Made by a program: the position numbers and the translations under genes. The notes under the pieces were generated by a model. That model made no database searches, was not told where the DNA came from, and worked only from the letters and a program-made list of their open reading frames with translations. Shown here one piece after another: positions 14,293 to 22,118 of a DNA stretch of 48,592 bases. Each line of letters opens with the position of its first letter. Position 1 is the stretch's first letter. The DNA is taken from assembly GCA_028694105.1 (NCBI GenBank), contig JAQUUC010000022.1:1-48592 (forward strand), in the 5' to 3' direction. The stretch is from Hespellia sp. (GTDB lineage Bacteria > Bacillota > Clostridia > Lachnospirales > Lachnospiraceae).

Positions 14293-14504
14293 TGTTTTCT
14301 CCTATCATTGATATAGTGAATATGTATATCAGTGTGTGTAAAATTTATTTGAAAATCCTCCGGATTTAATTCGATATATTTCGACAATGTCCGGTAGATT
14401 TCGGTTGACATTAATTGGATGCTGTCTGGTGTACAATGGACCCGGTCAGCGGTGACCAGATTCTTCAAACGGTCTTTTGCGATAACGACAGACGGTACAC
14501 TCAT
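14289..14504 (-). CDS. minE: Short MinE topological specificity factor
   Basis: 71 residues. The central anti-MinCD helix and start of the dimerisation domain are recognisable (AKDRLKNLVTADRV, then LSKYIELNPEDFQINF). E. coli MinE has 88 residues and begins with an amphipathic membrane-targeting segment (ALLDFFLSRKK) before the equivalent of AKDRL; here only eight residues precede AKDRL and they are not amphipathic. The C-terminus is also about seven residues shorter. MinE drives MinCD off the membrane at midcell and sets up oscillation. GGAGG lies 8 bases before the ATG, so the short start looks genuine. Located between minD (11 bases) and rodA (overlap). Confidence 0.87.
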   Translation of the reverse strand: MSVPSVVIAKDRLKNLVTADRVHCTPDSIQLMSTEIYRTLSKYIELNPEDFQINFTHTDIHIHYINDRRKH

Positions 14505-14515
14505 CTTCCTACCTC

Positions 14516-15307
14516 CTAATTCATCTTAAACAGATGCGACACTTTAGACAACAGGCTTTCGGAATGATGAAAATCCATGAGGGGAATCTCTTCTCCGAGA
14601 ATGCGCCGGCATATATGTTCGTATGCAAGGCCTGCTTTCGGTGATTCACCGACTATGGGATTTCCCTGATTGGTAGCGATAACAACCTGTTCATCATCCG
14701 GAATGACACCGAGCAGATTGACTGCAAGTATCTCCGTCACATCCTCCACTGACATCATATCGCCCCGTTTTACCATATCGATGCGAAGCCGGTTGATAAC
14801 AAGTGAATGATCACGGATTCCATTTACCTCCAGCAGACCGATGATGCGGTCTGCATCTCTGATTGCAGAGACTTCCGGTGTTGTCACAACGATTGCTTTG
14901 TCGGCTCCGGCAATGGCATTTTGGAAGCCCTGTTCAATTCCGGCAGGACAGTCAAGAAGAATGAAATCAAAATCCTCCCTTAATTCAGCGATCAGTTTGC
15001 GCATCTGTTCCGGTGAAACAGCACTTTTATCCTTTGTCTGTGCAGAGGGAAGCAGATATAATTCCGGATAACGGGAATCGGAAATGAGTGCCTGCTTCAG
15101 CCGGCAGTTTCCGTTAATGACATCCACCAGATTATAGACAATCCGATTCTCCAGTCCAAGAACGACATCCAGATTACGAAGCCCAAGATCTGTATCTATG
15201 ACAAGCGTTTTTTTGTTCCTTTTTGAAAGACCGATTCCAATATTTGCGGTTGTGGTGGTCTTTCCCACGCCGCCTTTCCCTGATGTAATTACGATTACTT
15301 CACCCAT
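14516..15307 (-). CDS. minD: Septum-site determining ATPase MinD
   Basis: 263 residues. Deviant Walker A motif GKGGVGKTTT (residues 10-19), switch II region LLDCPAGIE and the C-terminal amphipathic membrane-targeting helix SLLSKVSHLFKMN, all intact. MinD dimers on the membrane recruit MinC and are released by MinE. GGGAGGAGA precedes the ATG. It lies 39 bases after minC and 11 before minE. Confidence 0.97.
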   Translation of the reverse strand: MGEVIVITSGKGGVGKTTTTANIGIGLSKRNKKTLVIDTDLGLRNLDVVLGLENRIVYNLVDVINGNCRLKQALISDSRYPELYLLPSAQTKDKSAVSPEQMRKLIAELREDFDFILLDCPAGIEQGFQNAIAGADKAIVVTTPEVSAIRDADRIIGLLEVNGIRDHSLVINRLRIDMVKRGDMMSVEDVTEILAVNLLGVIPDDEQVVIATNQGNPIVGESPKAGLAYEHICRRILGEEIPLMDFHHSESLLSKVSHLFKMN

Positions 15308-15346
15308 TTTATATCTCCTCCCGCCTAATCAGGCATCTTATAATTT

Positions 15347-15991
15347 TTATTCTGTAAGTGGATCAATATAGATGCGGTGGCCATCTAAGCTTGCAATCTT
15401 TGGTCCGGATATTGAAGCATTTTCCTGATAAATCAGGCTGGTCTTAGCTTCGACATCATGAATACGGAGCTTTTTGGGATGCATGGACAATGCAACAATA
15501 AATGCATCGGAATTGCCGGTGGCTCCTGCGTGGACAGACCCCATAATTGTACCGATGACCACGACATTCCCCTTCGCAATCACCTTTGCCCCCGGCTCCA
15601 CATCCCCCAGAATGATAACACTGGTATCGGATTCTAAGGTCTGTCGTTTCTTCAGCGTTCCTTTATAGAATTGTCCGTCCTGTTTTTCCTTCTCGGACAG
15701 ATAGGTTTCCATGATGTTTTTACAGGTCAGTTCATTCTTTTCGTTTTTCTCTACGATACAGATAATCTCAATGTCTGTTGTATCGGTAATTGTATTTAGA
15801 ATCTGGGTTTCTTCTCCGTGTGTAAGCGTACGGCCAACAAAGGAAGTTACCATTTTGGCACCCCGGAAAAATTTGGAGGCATCCTGAAACTTCTGTCTGA
15901 CAGCCTGAAGCAATATATCAAATGAAACTTCCGGATTCAAATAGACTTCTATGCCGTATTTATTGCTTCTAATCGTAACTAATTGTTCCAT
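15347..15991 (-). CDS. minC: Septum-site determining protein MinC
   Basis: 214 residues. The N-terminal domain (about 1-95) inhibits FtsZ assembly; the C-terminal right-handed beta-helix (about 108-205, with DVEPGAKVIAKGNVVVIGTIMGSVHAG) dimerises and binds MinD. The C-terminal signature is very clear, while the N-terminal half is divergent, as is usual. TAGGAGT precedes the ATG. It follows PBP2 after 46 bases and leads the minCDE group. Confidence 0.94.
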   Translation of the reverse strand: MEQLVTIRSNKYGIEVYLNPEVSFDILLQAVRQKFQDASKFFRGAKMVTSFVGRTLTHGEETQILNTITDTTDIEIICIVEKNEKNELTCKNIMETYLSEKEKQDGQFYKGTLKKRQTLESDTSVIILGDVEPGAKVIAKGNVVVIGTIMGSVHAGATGNSDAFIVALSMHPKKLRIHDVEAKTSLIYQENASISGPKIASLDGHRIYIDPLTE

Positions 15992-16037
15992 ACACTCCTA
16001 CCCTTTCTATTTGCTGCGAACCGTCACAGACGGCTTC

Positions 16038-18905
16038 TTAATCACCGGAAATCGCTGTGCCGAGCTCAGAGGCAGATCCTTTCACCAGAGTTTCATAATC
16101 TGCAAGTCCAAATCGATACCGGACAATATCTCTTCCGATTTCAGCGGCATATGAAGAATGATATCCATTTGCAATTCGAATTGCAATTGCAATTTCAGGG
16201 GAATCGGCAGGCGCATAACCGACGAATAGTGCATGGTTTGAATGCAGGCTGCTCTGCTCTGCCGTTCCTGTTTTACCGGCCATAGCAATATCTAAGCCTT
16301 TAAACGTACTGCTGTTGGAAACCATCCCTTCCATTCCCTGATGTACAAAGCTCCAGGTAGAATCGCTGATATCATCCATGTTATTTATAACTTCCGGAGT
16401 ATAGTCCTTAATGACATTTCCATCAACATCCGTGGTTTTGTCCAGCAGACTGAGGTTGTATACGGTTCCGGAATTTGCAACGGTTGCAACATATCGGTTC
16501 AACTGACTTACGGTATAGTTGTTGGTACCTTGTCCAATTGCAGACGGAACGGAAGCAGAATCAGAAATCTGTGGAGCAGACTCAGGTATCTCCAGACCGG
16601 ATTTTTCTCCGAGACCAAATGCGGCAGCGTATTTAGCAAGTGTCTGTACGCCCTGATCACTGGAATAAGCTCCATCTTGTGTGATTCCGAGATTATATCC
16701 AACGTTGTAGAAAAATACGTTACAGGAATTCTGTATTGCACCGACAACATTTAAATAACCGTGCCCAAGAGGATAAATCCAACAGCGCGGGCTTGGTACG
16801 ACTTCTTCAAATTCACCGTTACAATTAAACGATGTGCTTCCGTCGATGATGCCCTCCGTAAGTCCTGCCACGGCAGATACCATCTTAAAGGTAGATCCGG
16901 GTGCTGTCTTTTCCTGCGTTGCATTGTTGTAAAGTGGTCTGGACAGTCCCGTGACCAGTTTGCTGTAATAAGTAGAATCCATTGTGTTGGCAAGCCGGTT
17001 ATTGTCATATCCCGGATATGACACACACGCGAGCACCGACCCGGTATTGGGGTCACTGATGACCACAGAACCGGTACAAGGCTCTAATGCGAGCTGCCCC
17101 GGGGTAATCTCAAGACTTTCGATTTTACCGTAAAGCCATCCGAAAGAATCCGTGCTGCCACTTACAAGGCCGTTATAAGCATCCTCGTCCATCGCCAGAA
17201 CACCCTGCTCGTAGACCATGGCACAAATCTGATTACCACTTATATCTCTTGATTTTATAAGATATTTGTATAAAAGTTTGTCGAAACTACTATCCAATCG
17301 CAAATAATTACTTAAATAATCAATGATACTTTGATAAATCTCGGCAGAATCAGAATATTTTCCGCTGGAAGTATCGCTGCTGAGGGTGGAAGTGTCGATC
17401 CAGTTCTTTGAAATTGCATAATTCAGGTACGTGTACAGATTAATGGATTCATCCGTTGTCCATGCCTGATAGGTTTCGTCATTTGTGTCGATTACATCCG
17501 AATCTAAGATTCCGGTATTGGCAGTCAGAACTGTATTTACAATATAGCTCATATAGGCTTTCATCTCAGAGGAAAGATCCGCATATGCAGCAGCCTGGGG
17601 ATTCTGCAGTTCCTGAACGATTTCGTTGATAGCACTCTCGAGTTTTGCCTGATAAATGCCATATACGGTTTTTTCAACATTGCCTGCGTCATCGGCGGAG
17701 AAATGTCTGTAATCCAAAATATCATTTCCGATGAATGCGTTATAGGCATCATCAGCCGGGATAATAATATCACTCTGGTCTTTCGCAGTGCCAGGATCAT
17801 AATTGTACTGATCACTTAAGTGGTTGAGCAGGATTCCGGCAAGCTTTTCCTCAAGTAAATCATAGGCCGTTTTCTGCAGATTCATATCAATGGTCAGATA
17901 AACATCGTTTCCTGCAGAGGCACTGGTCTTACTGATTGTGTCAAGAACCTTTCCAACGCTGTCTACATACACCGTCTCCTCGCCCTTCGTCCCCTGCAGA
18001 ACTTCATCCAGTGTCTGCTCAAGACCGGCTTTACCGACGATGTCGGTGAGGGAATATTCCTTCTGCTTGTCTTTGTCTAAGGCATCGTACTCTTCCTGTG
18101 AGATCTGTCCGGTATAACCGAGAATGGATGCAAAATATTTGCTGTCCGTATAGCGGCGCAGAGAATCCTCCGCAATATCGACCCCCGTTAATTTGTCCAT
18201 ATTTTCCATGATCGATGCAACCGTAGTCTCACTGACATCGGAAGCGAGCGTGGTTGGGATAAATTTTTGAAAACTGTTCAGATTAATCGCATAACGCATC
18301 GTAACCAGCTTTAAAACATGTGCCGCATCATAATCACTCTCAGAAATGCCATAGCCATAAGCAGAATCGGTACACAGATAGTGAATGATATCTGCTGCAG
18401 ACTGGTTTCGCTGTTTGTCGGAAAGCTTGTCGATGGTCGTGTATCCGTATACATCAGCGACAAATCGAAGGCGCTGTGTCTCGTTGCTCTGTGAGAATGC
18501 ATAATTACCGGTAGAATCCAGTATGATTCCAAAACTGCTGATGATGGAATCCTTGTTAGATTCCACAATCGTGATAATCTGCTCCATCGTATCGTTGAGG
18601 ATTTTATTCCGCTCTGAATTTGGGATGGCTGTGCTGACATTGTCCTCAAAGGTGACTGAATATGCCAATTCGTTGTATGCCAATAAATTCCCGTTTACAT
18701 CGTAGATATTTCCACGGGTACCCGAGATTTCTCTTGTTTTTTGAATCTGAAGCTTATAGTTGTCTAAATAATCCTGTCCTTTTACAATCTGAAGATAAAA
18801 GACACGTTCAATTAGGACTGAAAACATAATGACAAATACAATTATGATGACAAAGAGACGTGACTTTACGATCTGTGCGATTGATTCTTTTATACGATCA
18901 AACAA
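16038..18905 (-). CDS. mrdA: Penicillin-binding protein 2 (class B) with large insertion
   Basis: About 955 residues, against roughly 630 in E. coli PBP2. Order: short cytoplasmic tail, one membrane helix (about 16-36), PBP dimerisation/pedestal domain (about 50-350), an inserted region of about 240 residues (about 360-605) rich in Asp, Ser and Tyr, then the transpeptidase domain. Catalytic motifs are STFK (Ser about 671), SCN (GAIQNSCNVFFYNVG) and KTG (MAGKTGTAEQ). It crosslinks peptidoglycan during elongation with RodA. A GTG at 18917 directly adjoins the GGAG; the TTG at 18905 is better placed and overlaps the mreD end by 8 bases. The start remains uncertain by four codons. Confidence 0.9.
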   Translation of the reverse strand: MFDRIKESIAQIVKSRLFVIIIVFVIMFSVLIERVFYLQIVKGQDYLDNYKLQIQKTREISGTRGNIYDVNGNLLAYNELAYSVTFEDNVSTAIPNSERNKILNDTMEQIITIVESNKDSIISSFGIILDSTGNYAFSQSNETQRLRFVADVYGYTTIDKLSDKQRNQSAADIIHYLCTDSAYGYGISESDYDAAHVLKLVTMRYAINLNSFQKFIPTTLASDVSETTVASIMENMDKLTGVDIAEDSLRRYTDSKYFASILGYTGQISQEEYDALDKDKQKEYSLTDIVGKAGLEQTLDEVLQGTKGEETVYVDSVGKVLDTISKTSASAGNDVYLTIDMNLQKTAYDLLEEKLAGILLNHLSDQYNYDPGTAKDQSDIIIPADDAYNAFIGNDILDYRHFSADDAGNVEKTVYGIYQAKLESAINEIVQELQNPQAAAYADLSSEMKAYMSYIVNTVLTANTGILDSDVIDTNDETYQAWTTDESINLYTYLNYAISKNWIDTSTLSSDTSSGKYSDSAEIYQSIIDYLSNYLRLDSSFDKLLYKYLIKSRDISGNQICAMVYEQGVLAMDEDAYNGLVSGSTDSFGWLYGKIESLEITPGQLALEPCTGSVVISDPNTGSVLACVSYPGYDNNRLANTMDSTYYSKLVTGLSRPLYNNATQEKTAPGSTFKMVSAVAGLTEGIIDGSTSFNCNGEFEEVVPSPRCWIYPLGHGYLNVVGAIQNSCNVFFYNVGYNLGITQDGAYSSDQGVQTLAKYAAAFGLGEKSGLEIPESAPQISDSASVPSAIGQGTNNYTVSQLNRYVATVANSGTVYNLSLLDKTTDVDGNVIKDYTPEVINNMDDISDSTWSFVHQGMEGMVSNSSTFKGLDIAMAGKTGTAEQSSLHSNHALFVGYAPADSPEIAIAIRIANGYHSSYAAEIGRDIVRYRFGLADYETLVKGSASELGTAISGD

Positions 18906-19416
18906 ATTTGCTTGCACTCCTTTTTTCTTTTGCCTCGAATTTATGGTTTACAAATAATAAAAATGGATACAGACCTAATGAAACGATCAGTGTATATAGT
19001 AATTCCGGAATAATAATCTGTCCGAGGTAATGGATGAATTGAAAATTGCCCCGCAGCATAAACAGGAATATATAAATGATAATGCCATACACCAGCTCAC
19101 TTCCGGCAATCAGAAAAAGCGGGAGCTTTACATCATCATCGTAATAGATCTGCTTAAAAAAACCATTGATAAATCCGATGACTGTATAGATTAGCGCGTA
19201 AGATCCAAGTAATTCCCCGAATTGAATATCGATGAATAGTCCGGAGAAGAATCCGATGACCATTCCATCCTTGTGCCCTCTTGTAAATCCAAAGGCAGAG
19301 GTGAGGATGATCAGAAGATTCGGTTTGACAGATCCCAGTGCTAAAGTGTTAAATAATGTGCATTGCAGAAGAAAACAGACAACTACAATGACAGCACTCA
19401 CAACTTTTCTTTTCAT
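18898..19416 (-). CDS. mreD: Rod shape-determining protein MreD
   Basis: 172 residues with five to six predicted membrane helices and little soluble sequence. The family is weakly conserved; the N-terminal LLQCTLFNTLALGSVKPNLLIIL segment and the place between mreC and the PBP2 gene identify it. It is a membrane component of the elongation complex. TAGGAGT lies 6 bases before the ATG. It starts 9 bases after the mreC stop. Confidence 0.88.
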   Translation of the reverse strand: MKRKVVSAVIVVVCFLLQCTLFNTLALGSVKPNLLIILTSAFGFTRGHKDGMVIGFFSGLFIDIQFGELLGSYALIYTVIGFINGFFKQIYYDDDVKLPLFLIAGSELVYGIIIYIFLFMLRGNFQFIHYLGQIIIPELLYTLIVSLGLYPFLLFVNHKFEAKEKRSASKFV

Positions 19417-19425
19417 GAAAAACTC

Positions 19426-20307
19426 CTATTCTTGTGTAGAATCAGTACTTTCGGCCTCTTTTAAGTCTGCCTTGGTGGTCGTGATAATCAGAACTTCCTG
19501 TAAATTCCGGAAATCAACAGCCGGGGTGATATAACCGGAACGGGTAAGATTCGAGGAATCTACGTTGATTTCATTGACATAACCAATCAGAATGCCCTGC
19601 AGATATTTCTCGCTGATATAAGATGTAACAATCTGCTCGCCCACCGGAACTTCATTGTCATTGTTCTCTAGCTGTTCGAATTTGATCTTTCCGTCAGGCA
19701 TTAATGACAAATCGCCACGAACCATACAACGGTCAGAGGTAGAGAGTACCATGGCACTGACATTGCTGGAATCATCAATAATAGAGCGAACAGTTGCCCA
19801 GTGTGTGCTTGTCTCTGTTATGATTCCGACAAGACCGCTTCCGGCCATAACATTCTGATCTACCTTGATGCCATCGGCACTTCCTTTGTCAATCGTAAAG
19901 GTACTGAACCAGTTTCCTGAATCCTTTGCAATGACATGTGCACCGATCTTTTCATAATCCGCATAATTCTGGTCAAGTTTATATAGTTCCTGAAGACGCT
20001 CTAATTCGTACTTCTCCTGCTGGAGATTGTTGTTTTCAATCGTTAACGTATCGACCTTTTCCTGAAGTGCTTTATTTTCTTTTTTAATCGACTGCAGGGT
20101 CTCAAAATTGCTGCTGAAATCGCTCAGCCACATTCCAACCTGATTGATTCCTTTTTGCATCGGAATAACCGTGATGTTTGCGATTCCTCTAAAAGGAGCC
20201 GATGCGGAATTAGATATCAGGGAAAGTACCATCAATATGATACAGATTCCGGAGATAGCCAGAAGCCAGTATTTATTTGTTAAAGAGGATTGATTCTTTT
20301 TTCTCAT
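19426..20307 (-). CDS. mreC: Rod shape-determining protein MreC
   Basis: 293 residues: short basic cytoplasmic end, membrane helix (about 13-32), coiled coil (about 60-105, LQSIKKENKALQEKVDTL) and the double beta-barrel domain (about 110-280; VMAGSGLVGIITETSTHWA). It bridges MreB inside with PBP2 outside. The ATG at 20307 is preferred: it begins 1 base after the mreB stop and has GGTGG 10 bases before it, while an in-frame ATG at 20334 lies inside mreB. Confidence 0.95.
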   Translation of the reverse strand: MRKKNQSSLTNKYWLLAISGICIILMVLSLISNSASAPFRGIANITVIPMQKGINQVGMWLSDFSSNFETLQSIKKENKALQEKVDTLTIENNNLQQEKYELERLQELYKLDQNYADYEKIGAHVIAKDSGNWFSTFTIDKGSADGIKVDQNVMAGSGLVGIITETSTHWATVRSIIDDSSNVSAMVLSTSDRCMVRGDLSLMPDGKIKFEQLENNDNEVPVGEQIVTSYISEKYLQGILIGYVNEINVDSSNLTRSGYITPAVDFRNLQEVLIITTTKADLKEAESTDSTQE

Positions 20308-20308
20308 A

Positions 20309-21331
20309 TTAACGTAACCACCTATAATCTTCATCTAACATTGAATATGTAAGAGTTCCTAATTCTTTGTTCAGAATAATTTTCTTGAGTCCTTCCACGG
20401 CACACAGATCCGGCCGTTTTGCCTTTCGAACACGGAGGTTGATTACTTCTCTCAGATACGTATCCAGTCCCGGAAGATTGGCAAGACCTCCTGTAATAAA
20501 GATTCCGTCCTGATTGATGATTCTGCGGACATCCGGAGGAAGCCGGTCGATCATGGATAAAATGGAGCGGACGATCTCCTCAAGCGGTTCTTTGATTGCT
20601 GCCCGGACCAGCCCGATCTGTATGGTTCTGATCTGCGGGACACCGGTAATCAGATTCCGTCCGGCCACATCCAGAGAAGCATCGTTCTTCTCATCGAATA
20701 CACCGAATTCACGCCGGAGTTTTTCGGCAGTCAGACGGCCAATCAGAAAATCTTTGTTTTTGCGCACCCGGTCAGCAACCGCAAGATCGAACTGTACGCC
20801 GCCGGTTTTGACTAATTTATTCAGAACCATACCGCCGGAAGCAAGAACGGAAAGCTCGGTGGTCTCACCGCCGAAATTTGCAATGAAAATCCCCTTCTCA
20901 TTCTGTACATCCAGTCCCAGACCGACCGCATCAGCAATCCCGCGCTCAATAATCTGTACCTGTCTGGCTCTTGCTGTCGAATGGACAACCAGGTCGTAGA
21001 AGGCACGTTTCTCGACCTCGGTAACATCGGTCGGCACGGCAAGCAGATACTCCGAGCCACGCGCAAACCGACGGTCCTGACTCAGAAGATTCTGCAGAAG
21101 ATACTGCATGTCATCGAATCTGGAGATAACGCCTTCCTTCATGGGAAAGACAACCTGAATATTATCCGGTGCTTTCTCATACATCTCATAAGCGGAATCG
21201 CCGATGGAAAAGATGTTCCTCTTGTCTTTGATTGCAATGACATTCTTCTCTTTCCATATTTTATTTTGTTTTTTATCATAAACCTTTATTTCGTATGTTC
21301 CCAAATCAAGGCCATAAACATTTCTTGCCAT
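20309..21331 (-). CDS. mreB: MreB-family actin-like protein with altered nucleotide-binding motifs
   Basis: 340 residues, usual MreB length. The phosphate-1 motif is DLGTYEIKVYD (residues 9-19; typically DLGTANTLVY). The phosphate-2 motif is ANFGGETTEL (151-160; typically VDIGGGTTEV), so the conserved Asp is Asn152 and the third Gly is Glu156. The catalytic-region Glu129 (IIERGIADA) and the adenosine motif FITGGLANLPGLDTYL are kept. MreB filaments guide sidewall synthesis on the inner membrane face. First of mreBCD; starts 16 bases after radC. The position makes it the only MreB here, but ATP binding or turnover may differ from the textbook protein. The ribosome binding site (ACAGG) is weak. 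Confidence 0.93.
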   Translation of the reverse strand: MARNVYGLDLGTYEIKVYDKKQNKIWKEKNVIAIKDKRNIFSIGDSAYEMYEKAPDNIQVVFPMKEGVISRFDDMQYLLQNLLSQDRRFARGSEYLLAVPTDVTEVEKRAFYDLVVHSTARARQVQIIERGIADAVGLGLDVQNEKGIFIANFGGETTELSVLASGGMVLNKLVKTGGVQFDLAVADRVRKNKDFLIGRLTAEKLRREFGVFDEKNDASLDVAGRNLITGVPQIRTIQIGLVRAAIKEPLEEIVRSILSMIDRLPPDVRRIINQDGIFITGGLANLPGLDTYLREVINLRVRKAKRPDLCAVEGLKKIILNKELGTLTYSMLDEDYRWLR

Positions 21332-21347
21332 ATTGATACCTGTCTTT

Positions 21348-22088
21348 CTATATAAAGCCCTTCTCGGACAGACTTACATAACAATTATCCCCAATAATAA
21401 TGTGATCTAAAAGGTCAATCCCGATTAGATTTCCGGCATCCCGGACCCGTTTTGTGATTAAGACATCCTCCTTGCTGGGCATCGCATCACCGCTTGGGTG
21501 GTTATGCAGCAGAATGATGGAAACTGCATTTTTCTGTAATGCTTCAACAAAGAGCTCACGCGGAGAAATCAGGGCCGAATTGACCGTCCCTTTTGATATA
21601 TCTGTCTCACCGACCAGCTTTGTTTTCGTATTTAATAATAATAACTTCAGGACTTCCTGTTTTTGATGCCGCATATCTTCCATATAATATCTCGCAATGG
21701 ATTCCGGTGTCGAAAAATCAAGAAGCGTATGTGCGGTTGCTTTTGCAAGCCGTCTGGCAAGTTCTGCAAGACAGACAATCTGTAATGCTTTCACCCTGCC
21801 AATCCCCTTCACCTTTCGCAATTGTTCGTATGACCAATGGTGAAGATTTAGGAGTCCGTCCTGTGAATGAATCGGATACAAAATATTGCGTGACAGCTCA
21901 ATCGCAGTCATTCCCTTTGTCCCTGTACGCAATAAAACAGCAAGCAGTTCAATATCCGATAAACTGCCGGCTCCGTTTTTTTCGCATTTTTCATAGGGAC
22001 GCTCATTCGCTGGCATCTCCTTGATCGTATAGTTCTCTTTCATCTGATTGATGTAGACTTTGACATAATACAAACTACATTCTAGCAT
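21348..22088 (-). CDS. radC: RadC-family JAB-domain protein (UPF0758)
   Basis: Up to 246 residues. N-terminal helix-hairpin-helix region (RKVKGIGRVKALQIVCLAELARRL) followed by a JAB1/MPN metalloprotease-like domain with the zinc motif HNHPSGDAMPSKED and upstream Glu in SPRELFVEAL. Despite its name RadC is not an established repair enzyme; its function is unknown. It precedes mreB in many bacteria. The start is unclear: ATG at 22088 and ATG at 22043 (MKENYTIKEM) both lack a good ribosome binding site; the later one gives the more typical family N-terminus (231 residues). Confidence 0.9.
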   Translation of the reverse strand: MLECSLYYVKVYINQMKENYTIKEMPANERPYEKCEKNGAGSLSDIELLAVLLRTGTKGMTAIELSRNILYPIHSQDGLLNLHHWSYEQLRKVKGIGRVKALQIVCLAELARRLAKATAHTLLDFSTPESIARYYMEDMRHQKQEVLKLLLLNTKTKLVGETDISKGTVNSALISPRELFVEALQKNAVSIILLHNHPSGDAMPSKEDVLITKRVRDAGNLIGIDLLDHIIIGDNCYVSLSEKGFI

Positions 22089-22118
22089 ATTTCAAAAAAG
22101 GTGTATAGTGTGAACACA

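Noticed and set aside
15308-15346. Small inverted repeat GCCTGATTAGGC between minC and minD as a terminator.
   Set aside because: Stem of only 4 bp and no T-run; it lies just before the minD ribosome binding site in an operon.
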